Shown here: positions 46,312 to 58,800 of the stretch, piece after piece | How the letters are laid out: each line of letters begins with the position of its first letter | Numbering within the stretch: position 1 is the first letter of the stretch | Assembly: GCF_000002985.6 (NCBI RefSeq) | Contig: NC_003282.8 | Span: 13,206,001 to 13,270,000, forward strand | DNA: 64,000 nucleotides | Direction of reading: 5' to 3' | From: Caenorhabditis elegans | Lineage: Eukaryota; Nematoda; Chromadorea; Rhabditida; Rhabditidae | Notes under the pieces: model-generated | Seen by the model: only the letters and a program-made list of their open reading frames with translations | What the model was told of the DNA's origin: nothing | Database searches by the model: none | Made by a program: the position numbers and the translations under genes

Positions 46312-48236
46312 CTGAAAAAAAATCATATTACAAATCAGACTTTTTCTGAACCTGAAAAAATGAATGTGTTACGGTTATTAGCGAGAAAACTGGATTTTCA
46401 AGCGAATCTTTTCAGCTACCGTACTCGTGGGGTACTGTAGCAAAAACGAAGTTTCGCTCGTGCCAAGACCCGATTCAAGTGATACGTGGGAATTAAAAAA
46501 TAAAACGAAAATAACTGATATTAAATCTCCGAGAGCCTCTTCTGCCAAGAACAACTGTCTCGAATTGATAGAATGGGGTGGAGTGAGGAGTTTTTATAGG
46601 AGTTTGGAGAGTACAGAGAGCACAAGAATGATTCATCCGAAGAACTTTTAAACATTTCAGTGTCACAATGGAAAATGATGTTATCATCGGAAAACAAAAA
46701 AAGAAAAAGAAAAACATGAAAATTCAAAAATAGAACTTTTCTGTCCGGAAATGGGATGATACTGATATTTGTATAAAAGGAACTATTGGTTCATGACAAG
46801 ACAATTTAATTTTTTGTCTGACTCTGTACTCTGTACCCACAACTTTTTCTACGTGGCCGCGAAAGAGAAACCCCGGCCACCCTCATCATTTTGGGGGATT
46901 TTCTTGAAAATTGGTTTTCCGGATTTATAAAATTCCCCTTTTCTGGGCTCTTGTGGGTATCGATTTCTATATTGTGAAAAATCAGAAAAAAAAAGAAAAA
47001 ACTCGGCCACTGATTTTCGGCCACGACGATGTAGAAAAATGTAAAAAAATGTTGAAAAATACATGCGTTTTTTAACATTTTTCTACACACATGAATAGGG
47101 GAAAAACTGTATAAAAATACATTTTTGCATTTTTCGTCATCACATTAATAACCCCATTACACGGCCCCGTGAATTGGTGGCCGAGATTTTTTCTAGGCTG
47201 TAGCTGATTGTTGAAACTAAACTTATATTTTAAAACTAACAAACATTTATACATATATGGAAACCAAATTCTATTGAAATAATGAAAACTGTCAACAATT
47301 ATTATAACTTATGTACCTGCCAAAAAATAGTTCAGCCATGACGAATTTTCGCACTATGTATGTTTTCAAACTTTTGATCTTTTTTCTGAGTCATCGGGAC
47401 AGGTCTTTGTATCTCTCTAGGTTTAAATTGGCTGAACACAATAGTTTTCACATTTTTTTCATATTGTTACGAGTTTGCATAAAAATATAATTGGTTCATC
47501 AGAAAACATCAAATTTTCTTCACTTCTTGATATTCTTAAATTCCTCAAACCTGCAGCAACGAAGCTATTTATACGGTACCTGGTCTTGACACGAAAACTT
47601 TTTTAATGCAAAAAGTTGTGCGTCTTTTACGGGTACTGTAATTTCAAACTCTTGTTGCTGCGGAATTTTTCTTACTATTGATTTCCCCTATTTTCTTAGT
47701 AGATCTACAAAAAATTCGGGAGTATACATAGATGCAGAGTTCTCATCAGATTTTCTCATGGTTAAGAACGTGCTGACGTCACATTTTCTTTGGGAATAAA
47801 ATCCCGCAATTTTTGTAGATCAAACCGCAATGGGACAGCCTGACACCACGTGTCTAGGTAATATAACACTACAAGTAAAATTTTTCGCCAATAAATTGTG
47901 GCGAGACCCATGTGCGCCTTTAACTTAACGGCATTCTCTTGATTTTTGATTCGTTCTCTGATAAGAAAAGTCTAGTTTTCTAGTTCCCTGTCACATGAAA
48001 CTTTGATCGGTCTGTGCTCGTGAACTCTTTTCCCATCAAACAAATGCCAATCATGAAGCCTAATCGTTATCAGTAGTGTAATCAGAAAGATTGGAAAATA
48101 AAATGGACAACTGTCCGCCTCTGTCAACAACAATTTCTCACAAACACAAAACATTTGGGGCTCTTTTTCATTTGGCTCGGCTTCTTTCGAATTGAGTGAC
48201 TAAAATTCAAAATTTAAAATTTCAAAGTTTCAGATC
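46312..48236. other. Intergenic region between divergent transthyretin-like genes
   Basis: 1.9 kb with no gene. It holds a GTGGCCGAG-type palindrome (46845-47200), a half family B copy (47575-47680) and a family A copy (47697-47855). Promoter sequences for ttr-51 and ttr-45 must lie here but no specific element is recognised. Confidence 0.55.
47697..47855. repeat. Palindromic MITE-like element, family A
   Basis: Arms with TAGATCTACAAAAAATTCGGG / CCCGCAATTTTTGTAGATC, then GGGACAGCCTGACACCACGTG. It is upstream of ttr-45. Confidence 0.85.
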
Positions 48237-49294
48237 ATGAAATCATTTGCTCTTTTGGTGCTCCTAGTTGGGCTTGTGGCTGCAATGAGGGATCAATCTA
48301 TTGCTGTGAAGGTTGGTGAAGATATTTTTTTGAAATGTTATGTGCATGCATCGAAGTTGGCTCCAGTGGTGTGCGGCAAATCTCAAAAATTGCCGAGCTC
48401 GGAAAATGGCAAATTTGGCAAATTTGGCACCATTGCTGAGCTCGGCAAACGGCAAATTCGGCAAATGTGGAAACATTGCCGAGCTCGGCAAATTCGGAAA
48501 ATTTGGTAACAATGCCGAGCTTGGCATTTTTGCCGAATTTGCAGTGATCGGCAAACTTTGAGATTTGCCGCACACTCCTGGTGCAGCCGTTTCCAGATTC
48601 TTCTGGTAGTTTCTATAATTTTCCAGAACCTTTCAGACTTTTCTGAAATATTTCAAAAACTTTTTTAAAATTTAAAGAAGCGTTTGTGAGCCAGGAAATT
48701 TGAATTTTTCCTGCCAAAATATGTTCTCAAAAAAATTGGAATCTTCCGCCAAATTGCTCTTCTCGGATAACTGAACTATTTAATACACAAGGCGCAATTT
48801 TTTTTCTAGAAAAAAATCTCGGTGGCCGAGGTTTTGCATTTTCTAGGCCACAAAACAATTTCTACCCAGAACCCCTAAGCCCATACAATTTTCAGGGAAA
48901 ACTGCTGTGCGGCACATCACCAGCCAAAAATGTGCGTGTGAAGCTCTGGGAAGAGGACTCGGGACCAGATCCAGATGATCTTCTTGATCAGGGATACACC
49001 GACGGGCAAGGAATGTTCAATTTGAAGGGAGGTACCGCCGAGCTCACTGACATTGATCCAGTTTTCAAAGTTTATCACGATTGTGATGATAGCAAGTTGA
49101 AGGTATAAAGGGAGGGGAAATTAAAAATAAATGAAAAACTTAAGAATTTGCAGCCAGGACTCCGCAAGATCCGTTTCAAGCTTCCAAAATCGTATATCAC
49201 CAAGGGAAAAGTTCCACAGAAGACTTTTGAAATTGGAGTTCTTAACCTCGAGACCATCTTCGCCGAGGAGGAAAGAGAGATTCTTCCAAAGTAA
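48237..49294 (+). CDS. ttr-45: Transthyretin-like secreted protein
   Basis: Three exons in phase: 48237-48311, 48896-49102 and 49154-49294; 140 aa. Signal peptide MKSFALLVLLVGLVAAMRDQ, then the TTL fold: GKLLCGTSPAKNVRVKLWEE, SGPDPDDLLDQGYTDGQGMF, DPVFKVYHDCDD and KTFEIGVLNLETIF. It is a close relative of ttr-51 1.9 kb away on the other strand, most alike in DPVFKVYHDC and KTFEIGVLNLETIF, suggesting a local inverted duplication. It has one intron more than ttr-51, after DDSKLK. The symbol is from memory. Intron 1 holds a GCCGAGCTCGGCAAA minisatellite. Confidence 0.9.
48375..48580 (+). repeat. GCCGAGCTCGGCAAATT minisatellite
   Basis: Five diverged units built on GCCGAGCTCGGCAAATTTGG with GCAAATTTGCCG-type palindromes, in ttr-45 intron 1. 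One related copy lies at 5775-5848 in a cho-1 intron (GTCGAGCTCGGCAAACGG). Confidence 0.85.
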
Positions 49295-50185
49295 AATAAT
49301 TTTGATTTTATGTATAATAAAGACTTTATCTCGGACTTTTATTGAAAATAGATACGTCAACTGTAAAACATATTTTGTGTGTAATGATCAATGTAAAATC
49401 AATTATTTGAGGCCTTTTGTTTTTAGAATCTTTCTAAAATTCGGAACAAGTTATTGAAATTGCACCATGTAGATCAACTTTAACAGCTTATATCTCACAT
49501 CAGCTGTAGCTTGAACAAATAAAAACTTGTAAACTAACAAAATATTGGTTTTTTTCTTTTTCTATAATTCTCAGTTTATTTTTTATTTAGGTAGCTACAA
49601 AAATGGTCTTACATTCATATGATAGTACAAAAAATTAGCTATTTTTTTAGGGTAGGACACTTTTTGTCTCCACAAAAATAAGCAACCAAAAATGCAATTG
49701 CCGGAATTACCGAACTACCGTGCACCCCTGATCCTCTCCGAGGTTTTCTATGAAGAAAAGCATCTTCCAAATATTTTTCTGAATAATGCATAATTTTTTT
49801 TAATCTGAAGATTTCGTGCACATGCTCTTCTAATAGAGACACAAGGACAAAAAAAAAGATCAAGATTTCTGGATGTGTATTCACACTTTTGTGTTCACCT
49901 GCTTCTCCTTTTTCCCATTACGATATGTTTCTGAATTCAGTACGTCATCATCGATCGTTCCTCTTTTCTTTTCCCCTGTCATCTCATAAAAAATCTGGTT
50001 GAATCTTCTAGTTCACGGATACATTTGAAGATGAATTTCGAGATAAAAACCGGAGACCCTTCTCAAGTCCAGCAGGATATCCATCCCTTTCTCCCATTTT
50101 CTTCCAACTGTTCCCTCTTTTCTTCGATTTTCTTTTTATAGAAATACTAATAATACTATTAAACCTCTGAGCAAAAAAAATCAAC
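49295..50185. other. Intergenic, no gene seen
   Basis: AT-rich spacer after ttr-45 (poly(A) signals near 49315 and 49518) up to the first transporter gene. Pyrimidine-rich tracts (CTTCTCC, TTCCCTC) at 49900-50120 may be promoter sequence for the transporter operon. Confidence 0.5.
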
Positions 50186-53008
50186 ATGAGGGTTGTGAAA
50201 ACCGCCGCTGGAAGGAGGTTTGTTTTGCTTTTATGCCCCTTTTTTGTGTTGTTTGAAAATATATAAATTTAACTTTAAAACTGAATTATTTTTAAAATTT
50301 TTACCCTTTCTAGAAAAACAAATAATCTTAAGTGATATTACCCGAATTTTGCATTATTGCGACAAAAATATGTTGCGCGGTCTCGACATGACAGTTTTTG
50401 TTTAATGCAAAAAGTTTCGCTCCTTTAAAAAGTACTGTAATTTCAAACATTCGTTTCTCTGCAATTTTTATCAATTTTTTATAGTTTTCGATAAAAAATA
50501 CATATATTTATTAACAAACTTAAAATTAGAAACACAATTTTTAGCAAATCGAGAGTAAAACGATGATAAATCTATGAAAATTCCACAACAATTGTTAACG
50601 TGGGTGCACAGCAGGGCTGCGCGGCAATCGGAATATTCCGGCAATCGGCATTCTGTGCAAAAACTACCGCAATGCAGTACGCTAAAATTTTGTAAAACTT
50701 TCATATAAAACAATTTTTTTTACAATTTTTCCCTTCTTTAATTTCAAAACGCAATGCCTATAATGCCTGTGAAAAAAGTGCCAAAAAATGGATCGTAAAC
50801 TATGGTTTAATTTAAAAAAAAAATACAAATTTTCAGCATGATAGTCTTCGTCGCTGCATCCGTATTTTGCTCCCTGATGTCAAAAATAATGGTGACCAGA
50901 TACTTTTTCGACTATCCAGTGGTTATTCTTATGATGCAGTCCGCTGCAACATTATTTGTTATTGAGGTTACAAGGTACAGTTTTTCAAAAAAATTTGCGC
51001 GTTCTGGTATATTGGACAAGTTCCAATGCACCATGTTTTACACGGAACCACGGAATTCGGAATTCAAACGTATTTCCAGAGTGCTAGGAATCCTCAAAGT
51101 CGCACCATACTGTTTCGAGAAGGGACGTCACATTGTAATTCCATCGATTCTTTATACAATTTCCCAATGGATTACTGTAGCTTCATTCGAGGGAATTGCA
51201 ATGCCAAACTTTGACTCTGTGAAGCGGCTTACCCCGATTTTGATTCTAGTCGGTCTAGCTGCCAGAAATAGACAACAGAGAGTAGATCAGAATAAAACCT
51301 TTATAATTATTGGATTATCGATTGCTTCAGCGTTTGCAGGTAAGGGATACTTCAAGTGAAATGTTTTAATTGTGGATTAAGAATCTTTTTTTTGTATGAG
51401 ATTAAAAACTAGGAATTGATCAATAAGAAGTAACCACGTATACTATGTATATAATCATATTTTCAGTAAATCTCGACTTATCCGTGGACAGATATTCTCT
51501 GATGTATGGGCTTGTTGGAGCAATCCTTCAAGCCGCTGCATTTGTACTTTTTGAGGAACATCTTCAGAATTACAATGTGAGTTTTTTTAATGTTAGGTGG
51601 CAGATTATGTGTAAAAGATTAACGGAAATAGACAACACGCTTTGCTCACTTTTTTTCGCTATGACTAGACTATTTTCACCCTAGTAAATAATTTTTGCGT
51701 TCAATTCGTGAATAAAAATCTGGCAAAATAGCTTGAAAAAAGGGATGCCAATTTACGTACTGATTTTCTGTTAAACATTGAAAATTTCATGACAATGTTT
51801 GGCAACTTTCTGTCACATTGTCAGCTTTTTGTCAAACTGGCCAACTTTACAATACTTTGAAGAGCCAACTTTCTATAAAATCTTGAAAATTTTCTTTCAA
51901 ACTTTGGCTGTTTTCTGTCTGTCAAATTACGGAAATTATACTTTTTTTCAGTACACTGAAGTCTTGTACATGCACTCTTTCAACTCGCTCGTCTTTTATC
52001 TTCTGGCCGATATGGTTCGAGTAAGTTATTTTCTCTATTCCTTACGTGGCCGTGAAAAAATTGGTGGCCGAGGTTTTTCTGTCCCACGGCCACGTATGCT
52101 TTTTTCAAATTTCAAACATGTCCGACTTCAGGACGAACTCCGAGATGCTTTCATGTATATGATCACTTCAGCTCATCCGCTTTTCATTATTGTTTTTGGT
52201 GAGTTTTTTTCTAAATTCAAGTTGCCTGTCAAGAACTTAGACAGTAAGCAGGCCGTCCTAAAGTAGTCAAAAAGAGTGCCTGCCTACTATGAAGCACTTT
52301 CAAAAAAAAATCTCAATGATTTCCAGCTGTTTCCATGTTTGCCGGAGTTCTCTTCCACTTCACGACATTCTCCTGTCTCGAGAAGAATGGTCCATTGAAT
52401 ATGCAAATTGTGTCAAATGTTCGTGCAGTTGTTGAGACATTCTTGGCTTATTACCTCTCGGTTTATCTGTTTTACGATGTGTACCCGGGAGTTTTGAACT
52501 GGTGAGTTGGAAAAATGTATTTTAAACAAGATTTTAAAAAATGAGCAACTTTCTGTCGAAGATTGGAAACTTTCTGTGAAACTTTCGTAACTTTTTCAAA
52601 AAAAAGTTTTTCAGAAAAAAAATAGAGCAACTTTTTACTTAAAATTTTTTCAGTCAACTTTTGACAAGTTTCTGTTAAACTCTGTCAACTTTCTACACAA
52701 CTTTGCCACCGCTCACTTAAACCTAAGCAACTTTCTGACGAACTTTGTTAAAAACTCACATTAACAGTTTTCTGTCAAACTTTGGAAACTTCCTAACAAA
52801 TTTTGAGAGATTTTTGGCAACTGTCTGCCAAAAATGTGACCAGTTGTTCAAGAAAGTTGTCAATGAAAATTACAAAACGAATTAAAAAATTAAAAATTAA
52901 TTATTTTTCAGGGCTTTCCTCGCAGTAACCTTTGTCGCTGCAAGAGCTCTTGTCAATCGAGACTGTGAGCCAGAAATTGTGAAGGGACCATGGATGAGCA
53001 AAGCATAA
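50186..53008 (+). CDS. SLC35/DMT-type nucleotide-sugar transporter-like protein, 315 aa
   Basis: Eight exons in phase: 50186-50217, 50837-50974, 51080-51339, 51467-51576, 51952-52020, 52132-52198, 52327-52501 and 52912-53008. The product has about ten membrane segments; family-like elements include SILYTISQWITVASFEGIAMPNFDSVKRLTPI near the middle and SNVRAVVETFLAYYLSVYLF near the C-terminus. SLC35 proteins exchange nucleotide sugars for nucleoside monophosphates across ER or Golgi membranes; the substrate cannot be read from sequence. The tail is KGPWMSKA. A poly(A) signal lies at 53059 and the paralogue begins about 115 bp further on. The family call is by fold and motif resemblance only. 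Confidence 0.8.
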
Positions 53009-53162
53009 TCATAATAATACATTTTAAACTTTAAAACATTCCCATTTGAATTGGTAATAAAGGTTTCAGTTTCGTCTCTTTTCTCTAATTATTTCTTGGC
53101 TCAGAATGGTTGATAACCTTGATTCAGTATTTCTTCTAAAAATCTTGAAAAAAACATTTAAA

Positions 53163-53172
53163 ACATATTTCA
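53163..53172 (+). promoter_or_regulatory. Trans-splice acceptor of the second transporter gene
   Basis: ACATATTTCAG ends at 53172, 18 bp before the ATG at 53191 and about 110 bp after the upstream gene's AATAAA. This spacing is typical for SL2 addition in a C. elegans operon. Confidence 0.6.
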
Positions 53173-53190
53173 GAGATCACATAAAAACCT

Positions 53191-55576
53191 ATGAAGAAAC
53201 CAAAAAATGCTGGAATCGTTTCACAATTCTTTCTGTAAGTATAGGCGGTTTTCATGCCTACGTGCCTCCCTACCCTACCTGTAGACACACCGCAGTAGGT
53301 GATCGCTTTTGATAAACGTAGGTCGCCTTATAGGCGAGCATATAGGCAGGTAAGTAGGAACACGGCAACCTCGATTCACCTTGTAGGCTAGCAAACAGGC
53401 ACACCTGTAAGTAGGCATCAAGGCAGACGGTAGGCGTAGGTCCACTTGTAGGCGTGCAGGCATCTTCGTGCCTACTATCTGAAACCTTAATCCTTTCAGT
53501 ATTGCCACGTGGTTTACACTTACCCTAATGTCTGGAATAATGTATCGAATGGTGCTGGTCGCAACGAATTTTGAATTTCCTTGTATGATAATTCTGTGCC
53601 AATCGATTTTTTCTTTGATTTTTCTTCAAATTTCAAGGCTTCTCTTTCCCGACCTCTGCGTCTCTTGGAGCACTTCAATCGATTTTCGAGCACTGCCTGC
53701 ATCCACGTTTCTCACGTTTTCAGTGTGCTTGGATATGCTGGCATATTATCAGGTAATTTTTTGGGTCTCGACACGAGCGAAAATTTTCAGCTACCGTACT
53801 CGCGGATACGGTAGCTGAAATGTTGAGCTCGTGACAAGACCCGAGATCGGAAAAATTGACCAAAATTTCAGGAAACATCAAGCTCAAAGCTCATGGAATA
53901 CCTAGCTGCTCCTGCGATCGCCATAATTCTATTGAGATCTGCAATAGGCCAAAGATCAAGGATTGGAAAGAAGCTTCCATTTATTCTTTCTTGTTTGTCG
54001 GTTATTTTTTCTTATTTTACAAGTTCGTTTCTTTTCGTCACACTTATTTCAATTGATTTGCCCGTGAAATATGATGCATCTGTAGCTATAGCAATGTGAA
54101 CCCAAAGCATCAGATTTCACGCGCAAATTTTATAGAATTTTCCTAACAAAGTTACAGTTAACGTAACGGTGCTTACACCCGATGGAATGTTATTTGGTTT
54201 CATGATTCTAGTCTTTAACATCGCCACGTTTTTCACATTAAAAACCTATTTGAAAAGGTTTGTGATGAAGTATTATCGACTTTTGGAAAGTTGTAATTTC
54301 AGAAATTCGATTTCCCAATTTCTGTTCTCTCACTTCTCCTTTTCAACAATCATCTTCTTTGCCTATGAGCTGTACAAGGTAATTTATATAAATTTGCGCG
54401 TAAAATGTGATGCATCGAGTCGGGAATATTTTGTAAAAAAGGTGTGCGCCTTTAAAGAGTACTGTAGTTTCAAAATTTAGTTGCTGTAGAATTGCATCGA
54501 TTTTTCATTTTTTTTTCTTTAAAAATATATTTTTCAACTGGAATAAAACAATGAAAACACAGAAAAAAAACAAGAAAAATCTATGAAAATTAAAATTCCG
54601 CAGCAACAAAATTTTGAAACTACAGTACTCGTTAAAGGCGCACACCTTTCTGGATTTATCAAAAATCTGTCGTGTCGAGACCAAGTACAGTATTTTTCTC
54701 CCAAAAATTGCCATATTCCACGTTTCGGTAATAATAGTTACCGAAAGATGCAAGAATTTAATCGGTATGGGTCTCACCGCGAAAAGTTACAAAAATGCTA
54801 CCGTAAGTAGGTTTCATGTCGAAACCCATCTAAATAAAACCGTGCGCCTTCAAGTATTTGAGTACGTTAAATTTAACTTTTCAAAATAAATTGAAAAAGT
54901 TTTTTTTTCAATTTGGAAAAATATAGTTTCGATGTTTTGAAATCTTGAAAAGTACTTAAATGTAACATTTTTTTGTAATTTTCAGCTCGTAATATATGGC
55001 ACGTGGTGTCAGGCTCTCTCATTGCGGTTTGATCTACAAAAAATGTGTGGAATTTTTCTTCCAGAAAAATGTGACGTCAGAACACTTTTAACCATACGTT
55101 GAAAAGTCTGCGTCTTTTCTCCCGCATTTTTCGAAGATCAAACCAAAATGGGACACTTTGACACCACGTGATATGGTGCACTGTATGCCAACCATATCCC
55201 CAATCCCCAATACATCCAATTTGACGGTCAACTTTTAAAATTTCAGCACGACATTCATCGTCTCTACCTGTACGTTCATCTCTGGCAACTTCCAAATTTC
55301 TATTCCGTTCTTTTTTCCTTTGTTTTCTTTTTCTCTCTATCTCTAATCTCTTTGTGCAACGTCATAATTCAATTCGATATCACTTTACTCGCCACCGCTC
55401 TAAATACAAAAAATGCGTGGCAATTCGTGATAACAAATTTCGTTTTTCGAAATATTGTGTTCAAGCCATACTATGACCTTAATCCATGCATGTGCCTGAA
55501 TGCATTGTGCTCGTTTGTCGTATGTCTCACCATATTTTGGATTGATGTGCGGAATCGAAATTCACAGATTTATTGA
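53191..55576 (+). CDS. Divergent SLC35/DMT-like paralogue, 317 aa
   Basis: Six exons in phase: 53191-53234, 53500-53752, 53872-54022, 54158-54257, 54303-54378 and 55247-55576. Start MKKPKNAGIVSQFFLIATWF. It aligns with the preceding gene through LPFILSCLSVIFSYFTINVT against TFIIIGLSIASAFAVNLDLS, and shares a phase-1 intron at that point, so the pair arose by tandem duplication. It has lost the conserved SNVRAVVETFLAYY motif of the partner; the C-terminal 110 residues (WQFVITNFVFRNIVFKPYYD...) are in one long exon with very hydrophobic runs. A different substrate or lost transport is possible. Exon 5 may also be read through (45-nt in-frame intron). Poly(A) signal near 55599. Confidence 0.75.
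54056..54132. repeat. ATGCATC hairpin
   Basis: CGTGAAATATGATGCATC... and ...AAGCATCAGATTTCACG form an imperfect stem around a ~25-base loop in intron 3 of the paralogue. It is related to the hairpin at 5215. Confidence 0.7.
54425..54700. repeat. Palindromic MITE-like element, family B
   Basis: Inner arms GTGTGCGCCTTTAAAGAGTA / ACTCGTTAAAGGCGCACACC and a right end TGTCGTGTCGAGACCAAG. It lies in the last intron of the transporter paralogue. Confidence 0.85.
55003..55170. repeat. Palindromic MITE-like element, family A
   Basis: CACGTGGTGTCAGGCTCTCT left end and GACACTTTGACACCACGTG right end, with TGTGTGGAATTTTT / TCTCCCGCATTTTT inside. It lies just before the last exon of the transporter paralogue. 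Confidence 0.9.
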
Positions 55577-55868
55577 CTAGAAATTTTTAAATTTTAATTT
55601 CAATAAAAACTTTTTTGAAAGAGAAAAATAAGAAAGAAATAAATTAAAAAATTAGGAAAATGGCAAAGTTCGAATCAGTGGGAAAGAAAACAATGACTAG
55701 AAATTTTGAAAGATGGAATCCCTATTATAAGTGAAAGAAAATGAAATAAATAAGTATATATAATAAGTTAAAAGGGAAAGGGAACACCTGAAAATGTTAT
55801 TGCTAGAGAAAAAAGAATGCATATTCACAAGAAAAAAAGCCTACAAATAATAAATTACATATTTAAAT

Positions 55869-58800
55869 CTACATATTTTTTGGTCTAGGTGGAATGACAG
55901 GCCGAGGTGGCGGTGGGGGTGCCTTCCTGACGGGAACCGCTGGAGGACCTGGTCCAACTGATGCTCCACGAGTCGGTGGAAGAGGAATCGTGGATGGTGG
56001 TGGAGCCGGGGATGGTGCAGATTGAGTGAATGGATTGAATAGACAAGCTTGTGGAGGGCTTTTATTATTGTTTGATTGAGGTGGAGCAAGTGGTGGTACA
56101 TGCTCATACCAAGAACTATTGGCAAGAGAAGCTGATGAAGCTCGTGTTGGCATTGATGTGGAGAGGACGTTTGGTTGTTCTGTTGGCCATTCAAGTTTGG
56201 CTACACTGATCGCTTCACTTCTTGCTGATGGTGGACGAGGTCGATCGGGAGCCGAACCAGTAAGCGTCAGACTAGACACACTGATTGCGTCCTCGTCTTC
56301 GTCTGAAAATTGAGAATTTAGTGGAATACAGAGTTTGTGATTTTTTATTTCTTTATTAGATTCGAAATTGTCTGAAAACACCGAATTTCATAATGAAAAT
56401 TCTTGAAAACTTCTCAAAAAAAAAAGTTATGGCGACTTAAAAAATGATCTTAAATTAGTTAAAATTTGAAATTTGACAAACTTGTCAAGCGGCTTGAAAC
56501 TAACTTTTCTGAAATCACCGTCTAATTTTGAATACCCAATTTAATTATCTAGTTAATTATCAAATGTTAACTAATTTTATGTCATTTTACATAAAAAAAT
56601 ATAAACAAAAATGCCAAAAATTGCAAATTTCCGGGAATTGAGGTTTTTTTTAAATTTAAAGAAAATACTCGAATTTGTTTCCTTTTTTTCAGAATTTCGG
56701 AGAATTTTTCTCTAAACATACAGTAAACTTTTTTCGACCGTTAAAATTAACCCTGAGCAGTGGAAAAAATCGAAAAAAAAATGTTGACATCACTTTTAAA
56801 ATCATTTGTTTTGCCTCAAATTTGAAAAAAAAAAAACTTTTTTATAAAGAAAAATTTTTTAAAGAATAATTTTGGTCCGAAATTAAATTTTTGTTTTAAT
56901 AAATATAACTTCGATTTTTCAAAATCACGTGCTCGCTGGCTGTCTCTTTGCATAATTTAGATGAAAACGCGCCCCATTCAGAATATTGTCGGTGAAATTC
57001 ACTCGGACAAGCGAAGAAAAGGTATGAGACCGTCTCGTTGTCTGTGTCTCATCTTTTACACGCTATTTTCTTCTCCGAGAGGACTACGCGACCGAGGGGA
57101 CGAGGAATCCTCCTCTTCCACCGTTTTCAAGGCCATTTCGCTCATTTTTTTCACGTTTTCTCGTCCGCGAGAAAATAGCAATTTTGAGACAGCCAGCGAC
57201 CACGTGAAAATATTTTTGATCCGAAAATCGAAAAAAATTTTTTTGCAATTTTTGGTACAAAATTGAAAAATATTTTTTTGTTCAAAAACAATTTTCTTTT
57301 GAGAGTTGTTTTAAAAACATTTTAGGTAATTCAAATTCCCTGATCATCTTCCATTTTCGTCTGAAACACCATTGATTTCAATAAATAATTCCACAAACCT
57401 GCAAATTCAAAAACGGCACCATCAGTACCACCAAGTAATGCCTCTTCCTCTGCCGTCACTTCAAACGATTCCAAATCAAAATCTGAAAGATGTGGCTTCA
57501 AAGCATAAGCCCAATCCGGTGACTTCAACTTCACATTAATCTGATCTGTTCCTCCGATCTTCAGCCCATCCATACTTAATGCGGCTAATGCCATTTCTCC
57601 ACTATTCAGTACAATCCATAGATCGCCATCGTCGAATTTGCTCAGCTGAACTTGAGCACCGAGTTCCTTCAACTTCTCATGAATCGGCGGAAACATTTGC
57701 GGCGGGAATCGAGGTTTTCCGGCAATACTGACAATGATTGTTCCGTCCGGTGGACCCATAGATCTGGAAGTTTAAACGAAAATTATTCAGATTTCAATGA
57801 AATTAGGCCGTACTCTACAACATCCTCGATGAGCTCCACACATTTTCTGCCGCCAACTTTAAAAGTTTCCACTTTGAAAACAGCTCCAACAGGTCGATGA
57901 TCAGAAGTTTTTAATTCTGATCTATCATAGCTGAGAAGTTGCGTTTTTCCCTTCTTTCTCTGATCTTTCCAAAGAATTCGATCAGTCCATGCGGGTGCAC
58001 GACACTTTTCACTCGTATCATAGTCATCACTGAATGTGTCGTATTTGTATGTTGGTGCGAACGTGAGCTGTCCTTCGTTGAAGCCAACAAATGTCTGAAA
58101 ATGATGGCTTAGAATTTAATAGAACGCACCTGGTGCCAGGCTGTTCCATTACGGTTTGATCTACAAAAAAATGCGGGAATTTATCACCCAGGAAAATGTG
58201 ACGTCATCACGTTCTTAACCATGCGAAATCAGTTGGGAAATCTGCGTTTCTTCTCCCCCATTTTTTGTAAATTTACGTAGATCAAGCCGAAATGAGACAC
58301 TCTGACACCACGTGAGAATGTCGCTGGCTTTTTTTGCTAAAAATTTCAAGATTTTAGAAATTCAGAAATTTGGGGAAAATTTTCAAATTGGAAATCGGTA
58401 GAGACACAGCTTCCAAGTTTTTTCTTTAAAGACGAAATAAATCATTCGATATGGGTCTCACCACGAAAAGTCACAAGAATGCTACTGTAAATAGTTTTCG
58501 TGGTGAGACCCATCGCGAAAAATTTCTAACACGGCCATAACACGGCTGTCGATTTACGGAGCAAGTTTGTGCAATTTTATCTCTTTTTGTTTGGAAAAAA
58601 ACTTAATATATTTACTGCTAAAAATTCAGAAAACACATAATTTTAAACTTTCTTTAAAAAAATTAATGCACATTTTTCCTCGAGAACTACACAAACTGCG
58701 TAAATCGACACATAAGGTCTCGAAGCGAGTTAATGGTAGAATTAAAAATTTTAGAAGCTTTTTAAAAAGTGAAAACGAGGAAAATCAAGGAATAAATATC

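Noticed and set aside
53106-53312. Start at 53106 (MVDNLDSVF) for the second transporter
   Set aside because: It is in a different frame from exon 2. The ATG at 53191 after TTTCAG joins exon 2 in phase and gives the hydrophobic N-terminus.
57331-57398. unc-26 C-terminus ending [20 protein letters not shown]
   Set aside because: Read-through of the donor at 57398. Splicing to 56302 keeps phase and adds the proline-rich tail. A minor read-through isoform is not excluded.
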